DNA of 64,000 nucleotides, taken from the NCBI RefSeq assembly GCF_012939955.1, contig NZ_SPMY01000025.1, positions 130,270 through 194,269 of the forward strand, read 5' to 3'. The notes beneath the pieces are model-generated. The model had not been told where the DNA came from and searched no databases. It saw nothing but the letters and a program-made list of their open reading frames with translations. Below are positions 1 through 7,306 of the stretch, piece after piece. A program made the position numbers and the translations under genes. This DNA is from Candidatus Accumulibacter phosphatis. GTDB taxonomy: Bacteria > Pseudomonadota > Gammaproteobacteria > Burkholderiales > Rhodocyclaceae. Every line of letters begins with the position of its first letter. Position 1 is the stretch's first letter.

Positions 1-1180
1 GCGGTAGCGACCATTCCCCTTTCTCGTCGAACTTGCCGATGACACGTGGTCGCGCGGATTCGCTCCAGTTGTAGAGTTCTTCCTTGATCTGGTATTCGAG
101 GAACTGGCGCTTCTCCTCGATGACCAGGATCTCTTCCAGCCCTTCGGCGAAGTGGCGAATCCCTTCGGCCTCCAGCGGCCAGACCATGCTCACCTTGTAC
201 AGGCGCAGGCCGATTTTTGCCGCTACGGCGTCGTCGATGCCGAGGTCTTCGAGGGCCTGGCGCACATCGAGATAGCTCTTGCCGCTGGTGACGATGCCCA
301 GGCGCGCGTTCGGGCTGTCGATGATCACCTTGTTCAGCTGGTTGGCACGGCAATAGGCCAGCGCGGCGTAGAGCTTGTGGTGCAGCAGGCGCTTTTCCTG
401 TACCAGCGGCGGATCGGGCCAGCGCAGGTTGAGTCCGCCGGCGGGCAGCTTGAAGTCGGCGGGAATGACGGTTTCGACGGCGAAGGGGTCGACATTCACC
501 GCGGCCGAGGTCTCGACGGTGTCGGCGAGCGCCTTGAAGGCTACCCAGCAGCCCGAGTAGCGCGACAGCGCGAATCCGTGGATGCCCAGGTCCAGGTATT
601 CCTGGATGTCGGCGGGTGCCAGCACCGGCATCATCAGCGCCTTGAAGACGTGCTCGGTCTGGTGCGGCAGCGTCGAGGACTTGGCCGCGTGGTCGTCGCC
701 GGCAATCGCCAGCACGCCGCCGTATCTCGAGCTGCCCGCGGCGTTGGCGTGACGAAAGACGTCGCCGCTGCGATCGACGCCCGGCCCCTTGCCATACCAC
801 ATGGCGAAAACGCCGTCGCAAGTCGCGTTCTGGTCCAGCGTGACCTGCTGCGTGCCCCACACCGCGGTCGCTGCCAGGTCTTCGTTGAGCCCGGCCTGGA
901 AGTGGATATGCAGGGGTTCGAGAAATTTCTTCGCGCGCCAGAACTCGTGGTCGACGTTGCCCAGCGGCGAGCCGCGGTAGCCACTGACAAAGCCGGCGGT
1001 GTTCAGCCCGGCGCGTTCGTCGCGCGCACGTTGCAGCATCGGCAGACGCACCAGCGCTTGTGTTCCGTTGAGGTAGACGCGGCCGCTGGCCAACTGATAC
1101 TTGTCATCCAGTGCGACGCTGCGCAGTGCGCTGTGTTCGCTGTGTTCGCTATCGTCAGCGTTCTTCGGCGATGCATCCAT
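1..1180 (-). CDS. Indolepyruvate ferredoxin oxidoreductase, fused form (N-terminal part; 3' end beyond window)
   Basis: This reading frame begins at an ATG at 1180 and stays open for about 393 codons to the left edge, so the C-terminal part is missing. The translation contains GFVSGYRGSPLGNVD near residue 70, AGLNEDLAATAVWGTQQ near 110, and VDRSGDVFRHANAAG followed by GDDHAAKSSTLPHQTE around 150-180. These are hallmark stretches of the long fused 2-oxoacid:ferredoxin oxidoreductases annotated as indolepyruvate oxidoreductase, usually about 1,150 residues. The last visible residues resemble the ELYNW...PRV..KFDE..EWSLP segment of the same family. By family knowledge the enzyme oxidatively decarboxylates aryl-pyruvates to acyl-CoA in the cytoplasm using thiamine diphosphate and Fe-S clusters. 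It is divergent from a LysR gene, its likely regulator. The exact substrate is not determined. Confidence 0.9.
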   Translation of the reverse strand, partial: MDASPKNADDSEHSEHSALRSVALDDKYQLASGRVYLNGTQALVRLPMLQRARDERAGLNTAGFVSGYRGSPLGNVDHEFWRAKKFLEPLHIHFQAGLNEDLAATAVWGTQQVTLDQNATCDGVFAMWYGKGPGVDRSGDVFRHANAAGSSRYGGVLAIAGDDHAAKSSTLPHQTEHVFKALMMPVLAPADIQEYLDLGIHGFALSRYSGCWVAFKALADTVETSAAVNVDPFAVETVIPADFKLPAGGLNLRWPDPPLVQEKRLLHHKLYAALAYCRANQLNKVIIDSPNARLGIVTSGKSYLDVRQALEDLGIDDAVAAKIGLRLYKVSMVWPLEAEGIRHFAEGLEEILVIEEKRQFLEYQIKEELYNWSESARPRVIGKFDEKGEWSLP

Positions 1181-1208
1181 GTGGCTGTCTCCTCGATGGA
1201 CGGGTCAT

Positions 1209-1287
1209 TCTGATTTTGAGAGATGATAGGAAATCGTTGTGCTATTGTAAAATCACAAAAACGCACGCGAGATATCAGAAAATCAGA
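1209..1287. promoter_or_regulatory. Divergent regulatory region with 9-bp inverted repeat
   Basis: The 106-bp gap between the oxidoreductase and the LysR gene carries a perfect 9-bp inverted repeat: TCTGATTTT at 1209-1217 and AAAATCAGA at 1279-1287. The right arm touches the LysR start codon. The interval is AT-rich compared with its surroundings. Divergent LysR promoters commonly carry paired operator sites, so this is a candidate autoregulatory and activation site. The assignment is inference. Confidence 0.4.
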
Positions 1288-2192
1288 TGACAAGCGACGT
1301 CACCCTGCGCCAGTTACGCTATTTCGCGGCCGCTGCCGAGAGCGGTCAGTTCTCGATGGCGGCCGCGAGCCTGTTCGTTTCGCAGTCGGCGATCACCAAC
1401 GCCGTCCTCCTCCTTGAAGACCGGCTGGGGGTCAGATTGTTCGATCGCAAGCCGCACGGCGTCGCGCTCACTGCCGAGGGGCACAGCTTCTATCAGCACG
1501 CGCGGCACATTCTCGACTCGCTGCAGGACGCTCTGCGCGAACCGCGCTTTCGCATCAACGATCTGCACGGCGCGATCCGCATCGCCGCCACCTATTCCGT
1601 ACTCGGCTATTTCCTGCCGCCGCTGTTCGCCCGTTTTCGCGCCAACTACCCGGACATCGATTTCGACCTGCACGACATCGGCCGGCGCAAGGTCGAAGCG
1701 GCGGTGCTCTCCGGCGACCTGGAACTGGGAGTGGTGATCCTCTCCAACGTCGAGGATCGTGAGCGTTTCGGCCACCACGTCCTGATGCGTTCACGACGTC
1801 AGCTGTGGGCCGCCGCCGGTCACCCGGTGCTGGAAGAGCCTTATCCCGCGCTGGCCGACGTCGCCCGTCAGCCCTACATCCTGCTCACCGTCGACGAGGG
1901 CGAGGAATCGAATCGCCGCTACTGGACCGACAACGGCCTCAGCCCGAACATCGCTTTCCGCACCAACGGTATGGAGGCCCTGCGCGGCCTGGTGGCGCAC
2001 GGTTTCGGGGTGACCATCCTCAGCGACATGGTCTATCGCCCGTGGTCGCTAGAAGGCAAGAAAATCGAAGCGCGCCCGATTCTCGATGCCATCCCGCATC
2101 TGGAGGTCGGCTTGATCTGGGCGAAAGACGCGGCGCTCGCCGAGCCGGCCGAAGCACTGCGGCAGTTTCTGATCCAGGCCTGCGGAAACTGA
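1287..2192 (+). CDS. LysR-family transcriptional regulator
   Basis: The 301-residue protein has the normal LysR length. Residues 5-64 form the winged helix-turn-helix (LRQLRYFAAAAESGQFSMAA, then SQSAITNAVLLLEDRLGVRL and FDR). Residues of about 90-295 form the periplasmic-binding-like effector domain, with FGVTILSDM near 230 typical of the second subdomain. It should bind DNA as a tetramer and respond to a small carboxylic or aromatic effector. The gene is divergent from the indolepyruvate oxidoreductase, so it probably controls that gene and itself. The ATG at 1287 is the natural start because the DNA-binding domain begins a few residues later. The ligand cannot be read from the sequence. Confidence 0.92.
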   Translation: MTSDVTLRQLRYFAAAAESGQFSMAAASLFVSQSAITNAVLLLEDRLGVRLFDRKPHGVALTAEGHSFYQHARHILDSLQDALREPRFRINDLHGAIRIAATYSVLGYFLPPLFARFRANYPDIDFDLHDIGRRKVEAAVLSGDLELGVVILSNVEDRERFGHHVLMRSRRQLWAAAGHPVLEEPYPALADVARQPYILLTVDEGEESNRRYWTDNGLSPNIAFRTNGMEALRGLVAHGFGVTILSDMVYRPWSLEGKKIEARPILDAIPHLEVGLIWAKDAALAEPAEALRQFLIQACGN

Positions 2193-2212
2193 TTCGAACG
2201 GCTCACCGACCG

Positions 2213-2527
2213 TCAGCCGGCTCGCAGGGCTGATTCGATCAGGGTTCTGGCCAGCCGCAACTCTGTCGGGCGCGAAATTCGATGAGATTGGCTTGGAGGC
2301 GGTCGCAGAGAGCCATCAGTTCGTCGACTTTGGCGACGATGCGATGCTGTTCGGCGACGAGAGGGAGTCCGAAGCGGAACGTGAACAGCTTGTCGGATTG
2401 ACGCTTGCATGTTCCGTGCGTGGCGCGTTGTACCAGAGCAAGAATGCAAGAATGCAAGAATGCGCGTCTGGACGCCATTCGGTGCCCCGGCGATGAGGCC
2501 GAGGTGCTCGAGCAGCTGGGCGCTCAT
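2213..2527 (-). pseudogene. Decayed type I restriction specificity subunit (hsdS) remnant
   Basis: Two fragments of an HsdS protein survive on the minus strand. The upstream end, starting at an ATG at 2527, encodes MSAQLLEHLGLIAGAPNGVQ, which resembles an HsdS N-terminus. In a second frame around 2260-2390 lies LPLVAEQHRIVAKVDELMAL followed by CDRL, the conserved C-terminal helix repeat of HsdS proteins. The DNA-recognition domains, several hundred residues, are gone, and the tail reads on only after a frame change (ending ARTLIESALRAG). No hsdM or hsdR is visible nearby. This is a deletion-scarred relic rather than a working gene. Its start overlaps the end of the adjacent toxin gene by 4 bp. 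Confidence 0.6.
2440..2463 (+). repeat. Three tandem copies of an 8-bp unit
   Basis: The unit AAGAATGC occurs three times without interruption inside the hsdS remnant, at the junction between its N-terminal and C-terminal fragments. The position suggests slippage or a deletion endpoint, which is inference. Confidence 0.8.
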
Positions 2528-2949
2528 GTGGATGCGTCTTCCAGCAGCGCGATCTGGCCGAAATGCGCCGCCTTGTCGTAGTAGCGCCGGTCGGCGGTAA
2601 CGAAGGTGGCGTCCGTCTCCAGGGCAGTGGCGTGGTAAAGGGTGTCGAACAGGTGGTGGTTGAGAGTCTGCGCAAGGTCGATGGCGCGGCGGTATACGGT
2701 AGTGGTGTCGATGAATTCGATGCCTTCGAGGAGGCTGAGGTCGTCGAGGCTGTCGGCAGCGAGTGTCGGCGCGCGGCGGACCATTACGCCGGCAATCTCG
2801 GCTTTCCAGTGCGCGGGCTGCGCAAACGACACGTCTCCCGCTTTCAGCTGGAGGAGGAAATCAAGCGCTTCGAGCGTGTCGGTTTCGTCGCCGGCGTCGG
2901 GCAGAAACCACTTGACCGCGACGCTGGCGTCGATGACCAGACGCTTCAT
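2524..2949 (-). CDS. PIN-domain ribonuclease toxin, VapC type
   Basis: The 141-residue protein is a typical PIN-domain toxin. It opens with the acidic motif VIDASVAVKWF (Asp7) and has a mid-protein acidic helix. It carries FDTLYHATA and FVTADRRYY near residues 100-120, which supply the remaining Mg2+-binding aspartates. By family knowledge it cleaves RNA, often initiator tRNA or rRNA, when its antitoxin is degraded. The start codon overlaps the stop of the upstream antitoxin gene by 4 bp (ATGA), the standard translational coupling of vapBC pairs. It sits beside a decayed restriction gene, consistent with an accessory insertion spot. The exact target RNA is unknown. Confidence 0.88.
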   Translation of the reverse strand: MKRLVIDASVAVKWFLPDAGDETDTLEALDFLLQLKAGDVSFAQPAHWKAEIAGVMVRRAPTLAADSLDDLSLLEGIEFIDTTTVYRRAIDLAQTLNHHLFDTLYHATALETDATFVTADRRYYDKAAHFGQIALLEDAST

Positions 2950-3212
2950 CGCCGCGGAATTCCGTGTGTGGCGTCGGGTTCGCCGCGATTTTCATCACGC
3001 AACTGGAGAATTTCCGCTGTCGAGGTCGGCACGGCCGTCAGCCTGCGCAGCAGGATGCGCTTGATCGCTTGATCGCTCTGCTGCTTGCGTTCTTCCCTGG
3101 CGATGGCTTCATCGAGCAGTTGGGCGACGATGGAGCTCTTGTTCCTGTCGGCGAACATCCGGTTGAAGCGCTCCTTGATGTCGTCGGGGATGCTGAAGTT
3201 CATGGTGGCCAT
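2946..3212 (-). CDS. Ribbon-helix-helix antitoxin partner of the PIN toxin
   Basis: The 88-residue protein starts MATMNFSIPDDIKERFNRMF. This is a short beta strand followed by helices, as in ribbon-helix-helix DNA-binding domains of VapB/CopG-type antitoxins. The charged C-terminal half (EERKQQSDQAIKRIL and beyond) would wrap around the toxin. The gene lies directly upstream of the toxin and overlaps it by 4 bp, so the two are co-translated. A 7-bp inverted repeat lies just upstream of the start and is the natural operator for autorepression. The family call rests on size, context and the N-terminal pattern, not on a diagnostic motif. Confidence 0.8.
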   Translation of the reverse strand: MATMNFSIPDDIKERFNRMFADRNKSSIVAQLLDEAIAREERKQQSDQAIKRILLRRLTAVPTSTAEILQLRDENRGEPDATHGIPRR

Positions 3213-3224
3213 GACGCCCTCCGG

Positions 3225-3243
3225 TTGTTGATATCTTCAACAA
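3225..3243. promoter_or_regulatory. Palindromic operator candidate for the toxin-antitoxin pair
   Basis: TTGTTGA (3225-3231) and TCAACAA (3237-3243) form a perfect inverted repeat with a 5-bp centre, 12 bp upstream of the antitoxin start. Ribbon-helix-helix antitoxins bind such short palindromes in their own promoters. Confidence 0.55.
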
Positions 3244-3399
3244 TCAGGGTAGCGCTTGCCGAAGCGGACGGCAAGCGGGGCGCGCATTTTAGTCACCACG
3301 CGCGCGGCTTTGATCACCAGTAGAGCTACGGTCTTGGGCAAGTCCTGATTCATCGTTTGCACTTTCCAGTCGAGCTCGCTGTTGTGTTCATGAATCCGA

Positions 3400-3429
3400 T
3401 TGACACGACGATTGGCGCGCACCTAGGAT
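3400..3429 (+). promoter_or_regulatory. Sigma-70-type promoter upstream of mmsA
   Basis: A perfect -35 hexamer TTGACA (3400-3405) is followed after 18 bp by TAGGAT (3424-3429), four of six matches to the -10 consensus. Transcription would start near 3436, about 30 bp before the mmsA ATG. Confidence 0.5.
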
Positions 3430-3465
3430 GGACCAAATTCACGATCAGGCGCGGTATCCTCAGCT

Positions 3466-4965
3466 ATGACAAATCCTGGACAACTGCAGCACTTCATCAA
3501 TGGTCATCGGGTCCCTGGCGGTGATTCGCGCTGGGGCGAGATCTTCAATCCGGCCAGCGGACAAGTCACGGCGCGGGTGCCGCTGGCCAGCGCAGAGATC
3601 ACCGGCAAAGGAGTCGCTGCGGCCGCCGCCGCCCTCGCTGAGTGGTCGGATACACCGCCGCTGCGGCGTGCGCGCGTGCTCTTCAAGTTTCGTCAGCTGC
3701 TCGAGCAGCACCTCGACGAGCTGGCGGCGATCGTCACTGGCGAGCACGGCAAGGTGCTCGACGATGCCCGGGGCGAGATTATTCGCGGCATGGAGGTCGT
3801 CGAGTTTGCCTGCGGCATCCCGCAGCTGTTGAAGGGTGAATACTCCGACCAGATCGGGAGCGGTGTCGACAGCTGGTCGCTACGCCAGCCGGTCGGTGTC
3901 TGCGCCGGCATCACGCCCTTCAACTTTCCGGTGATGGTGCCGATGTGGATGTTTCCTGTGGCGCTGGCCTGTGGCAATACCTTCATTCTCAAGCCTTCCG
4001 AACGTGATCCGTCGGCCAGCCTGTTCATTGCCGATCTGTTGGCGCAGGCCGGGCTGCCACAGGGCGTGTTCAACGTCGTGCATGGCGACAAGGAGGCGGT
4101 CGATGCCCTGCTCACCGATGCACGTGTTGCGGCGGTCAGTTTTGTCGGCTCGACACCGATTGCCGAGTACATCTATGCGACGGGAACGGCCAACGGCAAG
4201 CGGGTACAGGCGCTCGGCGGCGCCAAGAATCATATGGTGGTGATGCCCGACGCTGATCTCGAGCAGGCGGTCGATGCGCTGATCGGCGCCGCCTATGGTT
4301 CGGCTGGCGAGCGCTGCATGGCGATCTCGGTGCTGGTCGCGGTCGGCGCGGTCGGCGAGCAGCTGGTGCCGGCGCTGGCCAGGCGCGTGCATGCGTTGAA
4401 GGTCGGTCCGGGCACTGATCCGGGCGTGGAAATGGGGCCTCTGGTGACCCGGCAGCATCTCGACAAGGTGCGTGCCTACGTCGATCTGGGAGTTGCCGAG
4501 GGGGCAGTGCTGCTGGTTGATGGGCGCGACCTGCGGCTTGCCGCTCACGACGAGGGATTCTTTTTGGGCGGCTGCCTGTTCGACCGCGTCTCCCCCACCA
4601 TGCGCATCTATCGCGAGGAGATCTTCGGGCCGGTGCTGTGCGTCGTGCATGTCGCCGATTTCGAGGCCGCCGTCGCGCTCATCAATGCCCACGAATATGG
4701 CAACGGCGTGGCGGTGTTCACGCGTAGCGGCAATGTCGCCCGCGAGTTCGTGCGTCGCATCGAGGTCGGCATGGTCGGTGTCAATGTGCCGATTCCGGTA
4801 CCGATGGCTTTCCATAGTTTCGGCGGCTGGAAGCGTTCCCTGTTCGGCGACCATGCGCTCCATGGCCCGGACGGGGTACATTTCTATACCCGCCTGAAGA
4901 CGGCGACTGGTCGCTGGCCGCAGGACATGGCGAGTGGCGCCAGTTTTGTGATGCCGACGCATTGA
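3466..4965 (+). CDS. mmsA: CoA-acylating methylmalonate-semialdehyde dehydrogenase
   Basis: The 499-residue protein matches the length of MmsA-type aldehyde dehydrogenases. It has the NAD-binding stretch [20 protein letters not shown] (residues of about 146-165), KPSERDPS, and the catalytic cysteine in [12 protein letters not shown] near residue 286. The C-terminal region has [12 protein letters not shown] and the proline-rich [20 protein letters not shown] signature that separates MmsA from other aldehyde dehydrogenases. It converts methylmalonate semialdehyde (or malonate semialdehyde) plus CoA and NAD+ to propionyl-CoA or acetyl-CoA. Substrates come from valine, beta-alanine or inositol breakdown. 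It appears monocistronic, with its own promoter. Other valine-pathway genes are not adjacent. Confidence 0.95.
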   Translation: MTNPGQLQHFINGHRVPGGDSRWGEIFNPASGQVTARVPLASAEITGKGVAAAAAALAEWSDTPPLRRARVLFKFRQLLEQHLDELAAIVTGEHGKVLDDARGEIIRGMEVVEFACGIPQLLKGEYSDQIGSGVDSWSLRQPVGVCAGITPFNFPVMVPMWMFPVALACGNTFILKPSERDPSASLFIADLLAQAGLPQGVFNVVHGDKEAVDALLTDARVAAVSFVGSTPIAEYIYATGTANGKRVQALGGAKNHMVVMPDADLEQAVDALIGAAYGSAGERCMAISVLVAVGAVGEQLVPALARRVHALKVGPGTDPGVEMGPLVTRQHLDKVRAYVDLGVAEGAVLLVDGRDLRLAAHDEGFFLGGCLFDRVSPTMRIYREEIFGPVLCVVHVADFEAAVALINAHEYGNGVAVFTRSGNVAREFVRRIEVGMVGVNVPIPVPMAFHSFGGWKRSLFGDHALHGPDGVHFYTRLKTATGRWPQDMASGASFVMPTH

Positions 4966-5179
4966 CTGCTGCCGCCGCTCGGTCGCACAGACCGGCCGGG
5001 AAGGCCGCGATGCTGCTGCGCAGTTGCCGCAAGAGACGACCGGGGAGATGCGTGAATCTCGAACGCGACTTGCCAGCGATTGACCAGGGCGCCACTTTCG
5101 GCAAACCCGCCGGGTGTGGACTCTGCGGGCGCCGTCGCTGGCGGTGGTCCGCATCGGCAACGCCGCTGGGCGGGCCACC

Positions 5180-5614
5180 ATGAAAGAGTTCGCCTGCCAA
5201 TACGCCTTTCTGCGCTTTCGTCCCTTTTCTGAAACGGGCGAATTTGCCAACGTGGGCGTCGTTCTGATGGCCGCCGAGGCCGGCTTTTTCGACTTTCGCC
5301 TGCTCAAACGTTACGGTCGAATCACACAGTTTTTCTATCCCTTCGACCGCGAGGTGTACCTCAACGGGCGCGAGTTGTTCAAGGAGGAACTGCAGCGTTT
5401 TGCCGGCCAACTGCGCTCTGACGCGCTCGATGGCGGCAGGCGAGCGCCGAATCTGCTTTTGGCGAGCAAGCGCTTCGCCGAACTGGTCCGCCCGCGCGAC
5501 GCCATGTTCCACTTCGACCAGCAGCGGCTCATTCTCGCCGCTGACCCTGAAGCCAAGCTCGACGCTCTCTACGACCACTACTGCGAGCGCAATTTCATGA
5601 GCAGGGAGTTTTGA
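5180..5614 (+). CDS. DUF3037 family protein
   Basis: The 144-residue protein begins MKEFACQYAFLRFRPFSETG and continues with GEFANVGVVLMAAEAGFFDF, the characteristic start of DUF3037 proteins. The function of the family is unknown; in other genomes it often sits beside a HipA-like kinase-fold gene, which is not present here. I chose the ATG at 5180 because the DUF3037 homology starts at this methionine. The frame is open 22 codons further upstream, but without family similarity. It lies 215 bp downstream of mmsA and is probably a separate unit. No signal peptide or membrane segment is seen, so it should be cytoplasmic. Confidence 0.75.
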   Translation: MKEFACQYAFLRFRPFSETGEFANVGVVLMAAEAGFFDFRLLKRYGRITQFFYPFDREVYLNGRELFKEELQRFAGQLRSDALDGGRRAPNLLLASKRFAELVRPRDAMFHFDQQRLILAADPEAKLDALYDHYCERNFMSREF

Positions 5615-5757
5615 CCCCTGTCGGTAGTGACCGGTTTTCGTTCGAGCGGCCGCAGCGCATGCGGTACTCGGCTGGTTCTGGCGGTGGCAGCGTCGGCGTT
5701 TCTCTGCTAACGTAAGCAGCTTGTGTATTTCCATGCCGATTGAGGAGAGATGTGCTG

Positions 5758-6582
5758 ATGAGACCGAAGCGTTTTCGGATAGTAGTGATCGCTGCTGCGC
5801 TCCTGCTGCTTCCTTTTTACAGTGGCGCGCAGCAGGTCAGCCCTGCTGAGGGCCAGGCCAGCGCGACTGCTGCCACTTCCGTAAGCCCTGCCGCTCCCGC
5901 AGCGCAGGCGGTAATTGAACCCGAAGCCATTGCTGCGCTCAAGCGCAGCAGCGAATTCCTGCATACACTGAAGTCATTCAACATTCGGGTCGATGCCAGC
6001 ACCGACGAGGTCCTCGATAGCGGCCAGAAAGTGCAGTTCGGCTCGTTCGCCAATATCTCGGTGGTCAGGCCCAACCGCTTGCGGGCGGACGTGATCGACG
6101 ATGAGAAGCAGCGCCAGTTCTACTACGATGGCAAGACGCTGACGGTGTACGGCAAGCTGGTGAACTACTACGCCTCGGTGAGCGCGCCCAAGACCATCAA
6201 GGAGATGTTGGCCTTCGCGGAAACCAAGTATGGGCTGGAGTGGCCGTTGGCCGACGTGCTGGCACCGGAGTCCCTGGCGGAAAATGTCAAAGCGGCCTTC
6301 TTTGTGGGCCAGAGCCGCGTTGGGGGTGTCCTCTGCGACCATTATGCTTTCCGTCAGGACGAGGTCGACTGGCAGATCTGGATACAGGAAGGCAGCAAGC
6401 CCTTGCCGAGAAAGATCGTCATTACGAGCAAGAACGAGGAAGGGGCGCCGCAGTACGAGGCGGTGTTGAGCTGGAAACTGTCACCCAGGCTGGGCGATCG
6501 CGTGTTCCGTTTCGTTCCGCCCAAGGGCGCCAGCAAGATCGTCTTTCGCGAGCTGGAAGTCCAGCCGGGCAACGAGAAGTGA
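5758..6582 (+). CDS. Secreted DUF2092 family protein
   Basis: The 274-residue protein starts at an ATG preceded by GAGGAG at good spacing. It has an N-terminal signal peptide (basic MRPKRFR, then a hydrophobic stretch ending near SGAQQ) and an Ala/Pro-rich linker. From about residue 60 it has a domain with NISVVRPNRLRAD, FYYDGKTLTVYGK and NYYASVSAP, typical of DUF2092 predicted periplasmic proteins with a LolA/LolB-like lipoprotein-carrier fold. It overlaps nothing and is 6 bp upstream of the Asn-rich gene, so the two form an operon. With the large lipoprotein gene facing them they make an envelope trio. A role in carrying or sensing hydrophobic envelope molecules is only a guess. Confidence 0.8.
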   Translation: MRPKRFRIVVIAAALLLLPFYSGAQQVSPAEGQASATAATSVSPAAPAAQAVIEPEAIAALKRSSEFLHTLKSFNIRVDASTDEVLDSGQKVQFGSFANISVVRPNRLRADVIDDEKQRQFYYDGKTLTVYGKLVNYYASVSAPKTIKEMLAFAETKYGLEWPLADVLAPESLAENVKAAFFVGQSRVGGVLCDHYAFRQDEVDWQIWIQEGSKPLPRKIVITSKNEEGAPQYEAVLSWKLSPRLGDRVFRFVPPKGASKIVFRELEVQPGNEK

Positions 6583-6588
6583 GGTGAG

Positions 6589-7071
6589 ATGATGAGCCAA
6601 GTCCAATCGAAAAAACGCTTTTCCGGTCGCTTTTCGCGTGCCGTATTGATGTCGCTGCTGGCTGTGGGCGCGCATGATTTCTTTGCTGCTTCGGAGGCCT
6701 TTGCGCGCGGGGGCACACACACCAGCGTCAACCGCAGTGCCAATGTGAACCGCAATGCGAACGTCAATCACAACACCAATGTGAACCGCAATACGAACGT
6801 CAATCGCAACACCAACGTGAATGTCAACCGTAACGTGGACGTCGATGTGAATCACCGCGGTGGCTACCACCCGGTAGGGACGGCAGTGGCGGTTGGGGCT
6901 GCCGTAGCAGTGACCGCCGTGGTCGTCGGCTCGATAGTTAACACCCTGCCGCCGAGTTGCGTACCCTACGTCTATGCCGGCATGACTTACCAGCAATGCG
7001 GCGGGACCTATTACCAGCCGCAGTATGCAGGCAGTTCGGTGACCTACGTGGTGGTTAACCCGCCCTACTAA
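6589..7071 (+). CDS. Secreted Asn-rich repeat protein
   Basis: The 160-residue protein has an N-terminal export signal (residues of about 10-40, ending ASEAFARGG). It then has an Asn/Val/Arg-rich repeat of the pattern NVNRNTNVNRN, a Gly/Ala/Val hydrophobic helix near residues 98-120 (VAVGAAVAVTAVVVGSIVN), and a C-terminal Tyr/Cys segment with two cysteines (PPSCVPYVYAG, QQCGGTYY). The layout suggests a membrane- or envelope-attached protein with a disordered repeat region and a small disulfide-bonded tip. It follows the DUF2092 gene by 6 bp. The function is unknown. The YAGMTYQQCGG tail is a recurrent module of small secreted proteins next to DUF2092 genes, as I recall them. Confidence 0.7.
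   Translation: MMSQVQSKKRFSGRFSRAVLMSLLAVGAHDFFAASEAFARGGTHTSVNRSANVNRNANVNHNTNVNRNTNVNRNTNVNVNRNVDVDVNHRGGYHPVGTAVAVGAAVAVTAVVVGSIVNTLPPSCVPYVYAGMTYQQCGGTYYQPQYAGSSVTYVVVNPPY
6739..6840 (+). repeat. 36-bp tandem coding repeat
   Basis: Two nearly identical 36-bp units (6739-6774 and 6775-6810) and a degenerate third encode the Asn-rich repeats. Units one and two differ at only a few positions. This is a coding minisatellite, not a CRISPR: no spacers are present. Confidence 0.8.
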
Positions 7072-7168
7072 GGACGCCTCACAGCTGCCGGGCGAAACTG
7101 TTCTGGCGAAGTGCGCGGGAGAAAGCTCGGGAGGAAAGAAGCTACTCTCTACTCTCCGTGCGGAACCT

Positions 7169-7206
7169 ACCAGGCTGCCCCTGCCGATGCAGCGCTGCAG
7201 CCTGGT
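7169..7206. terminator. Inverted repeat between convergent genes
   Basis: ACCAGGCTGC (7169-7178) and GCAGCCTGGT (7197-7206) are a perfect 10-bp inverted repeat. They lie in the 235-bp gap between the Asn-rich gene and the convergent lipoprotein gene. There is no T-run, so a bidirectional terminator role is plausible but not shown. Confidence 0.35.
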
Positions 7207-7306
7207 GCGCTTTCTGGCCCCTCTGCTCGGCCTGGGAGTCCATAGCCGGGATTCGGGAGGCAGCGCGTCCGTCAGTTCATGTTTGTCAGGATTGCCAGGC
7301 CTCGCC

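Noticed and set aside
152..1213. 353-residue open frame on the plus strand
   Set aside because: It lies antisense to the indolepyruvate oxidoreductase reading frame, which has clear family sequence; the plus-strand translation is low-complexity and matches nothing.
3237..3422. 61-residue minus-strand frame upstream of the antitoxin
   Set aside because: No ribosome site or family; overlaps the operator region and promoter of mmsA on the other strand.
5114..5179. Upstream extension of the DUF3037 gene
   Set aside because: The family similarity begins at the ATG at 5180; the 22 earlier codons look like non-coding frame extension.
3880..5307. Long minus-strand frame of 475 residues
   Set aside because: Antisense to mmsA and the DUF3037 gene; Arg/His-rich shadow.
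6739..6840. Possible CRISPR array because of regular 36-bp repeats
   Set aside because: Repeats are directly adjacent with no spacers, lie in frame and encode the Asn-rich protein; no cas genes nearby.
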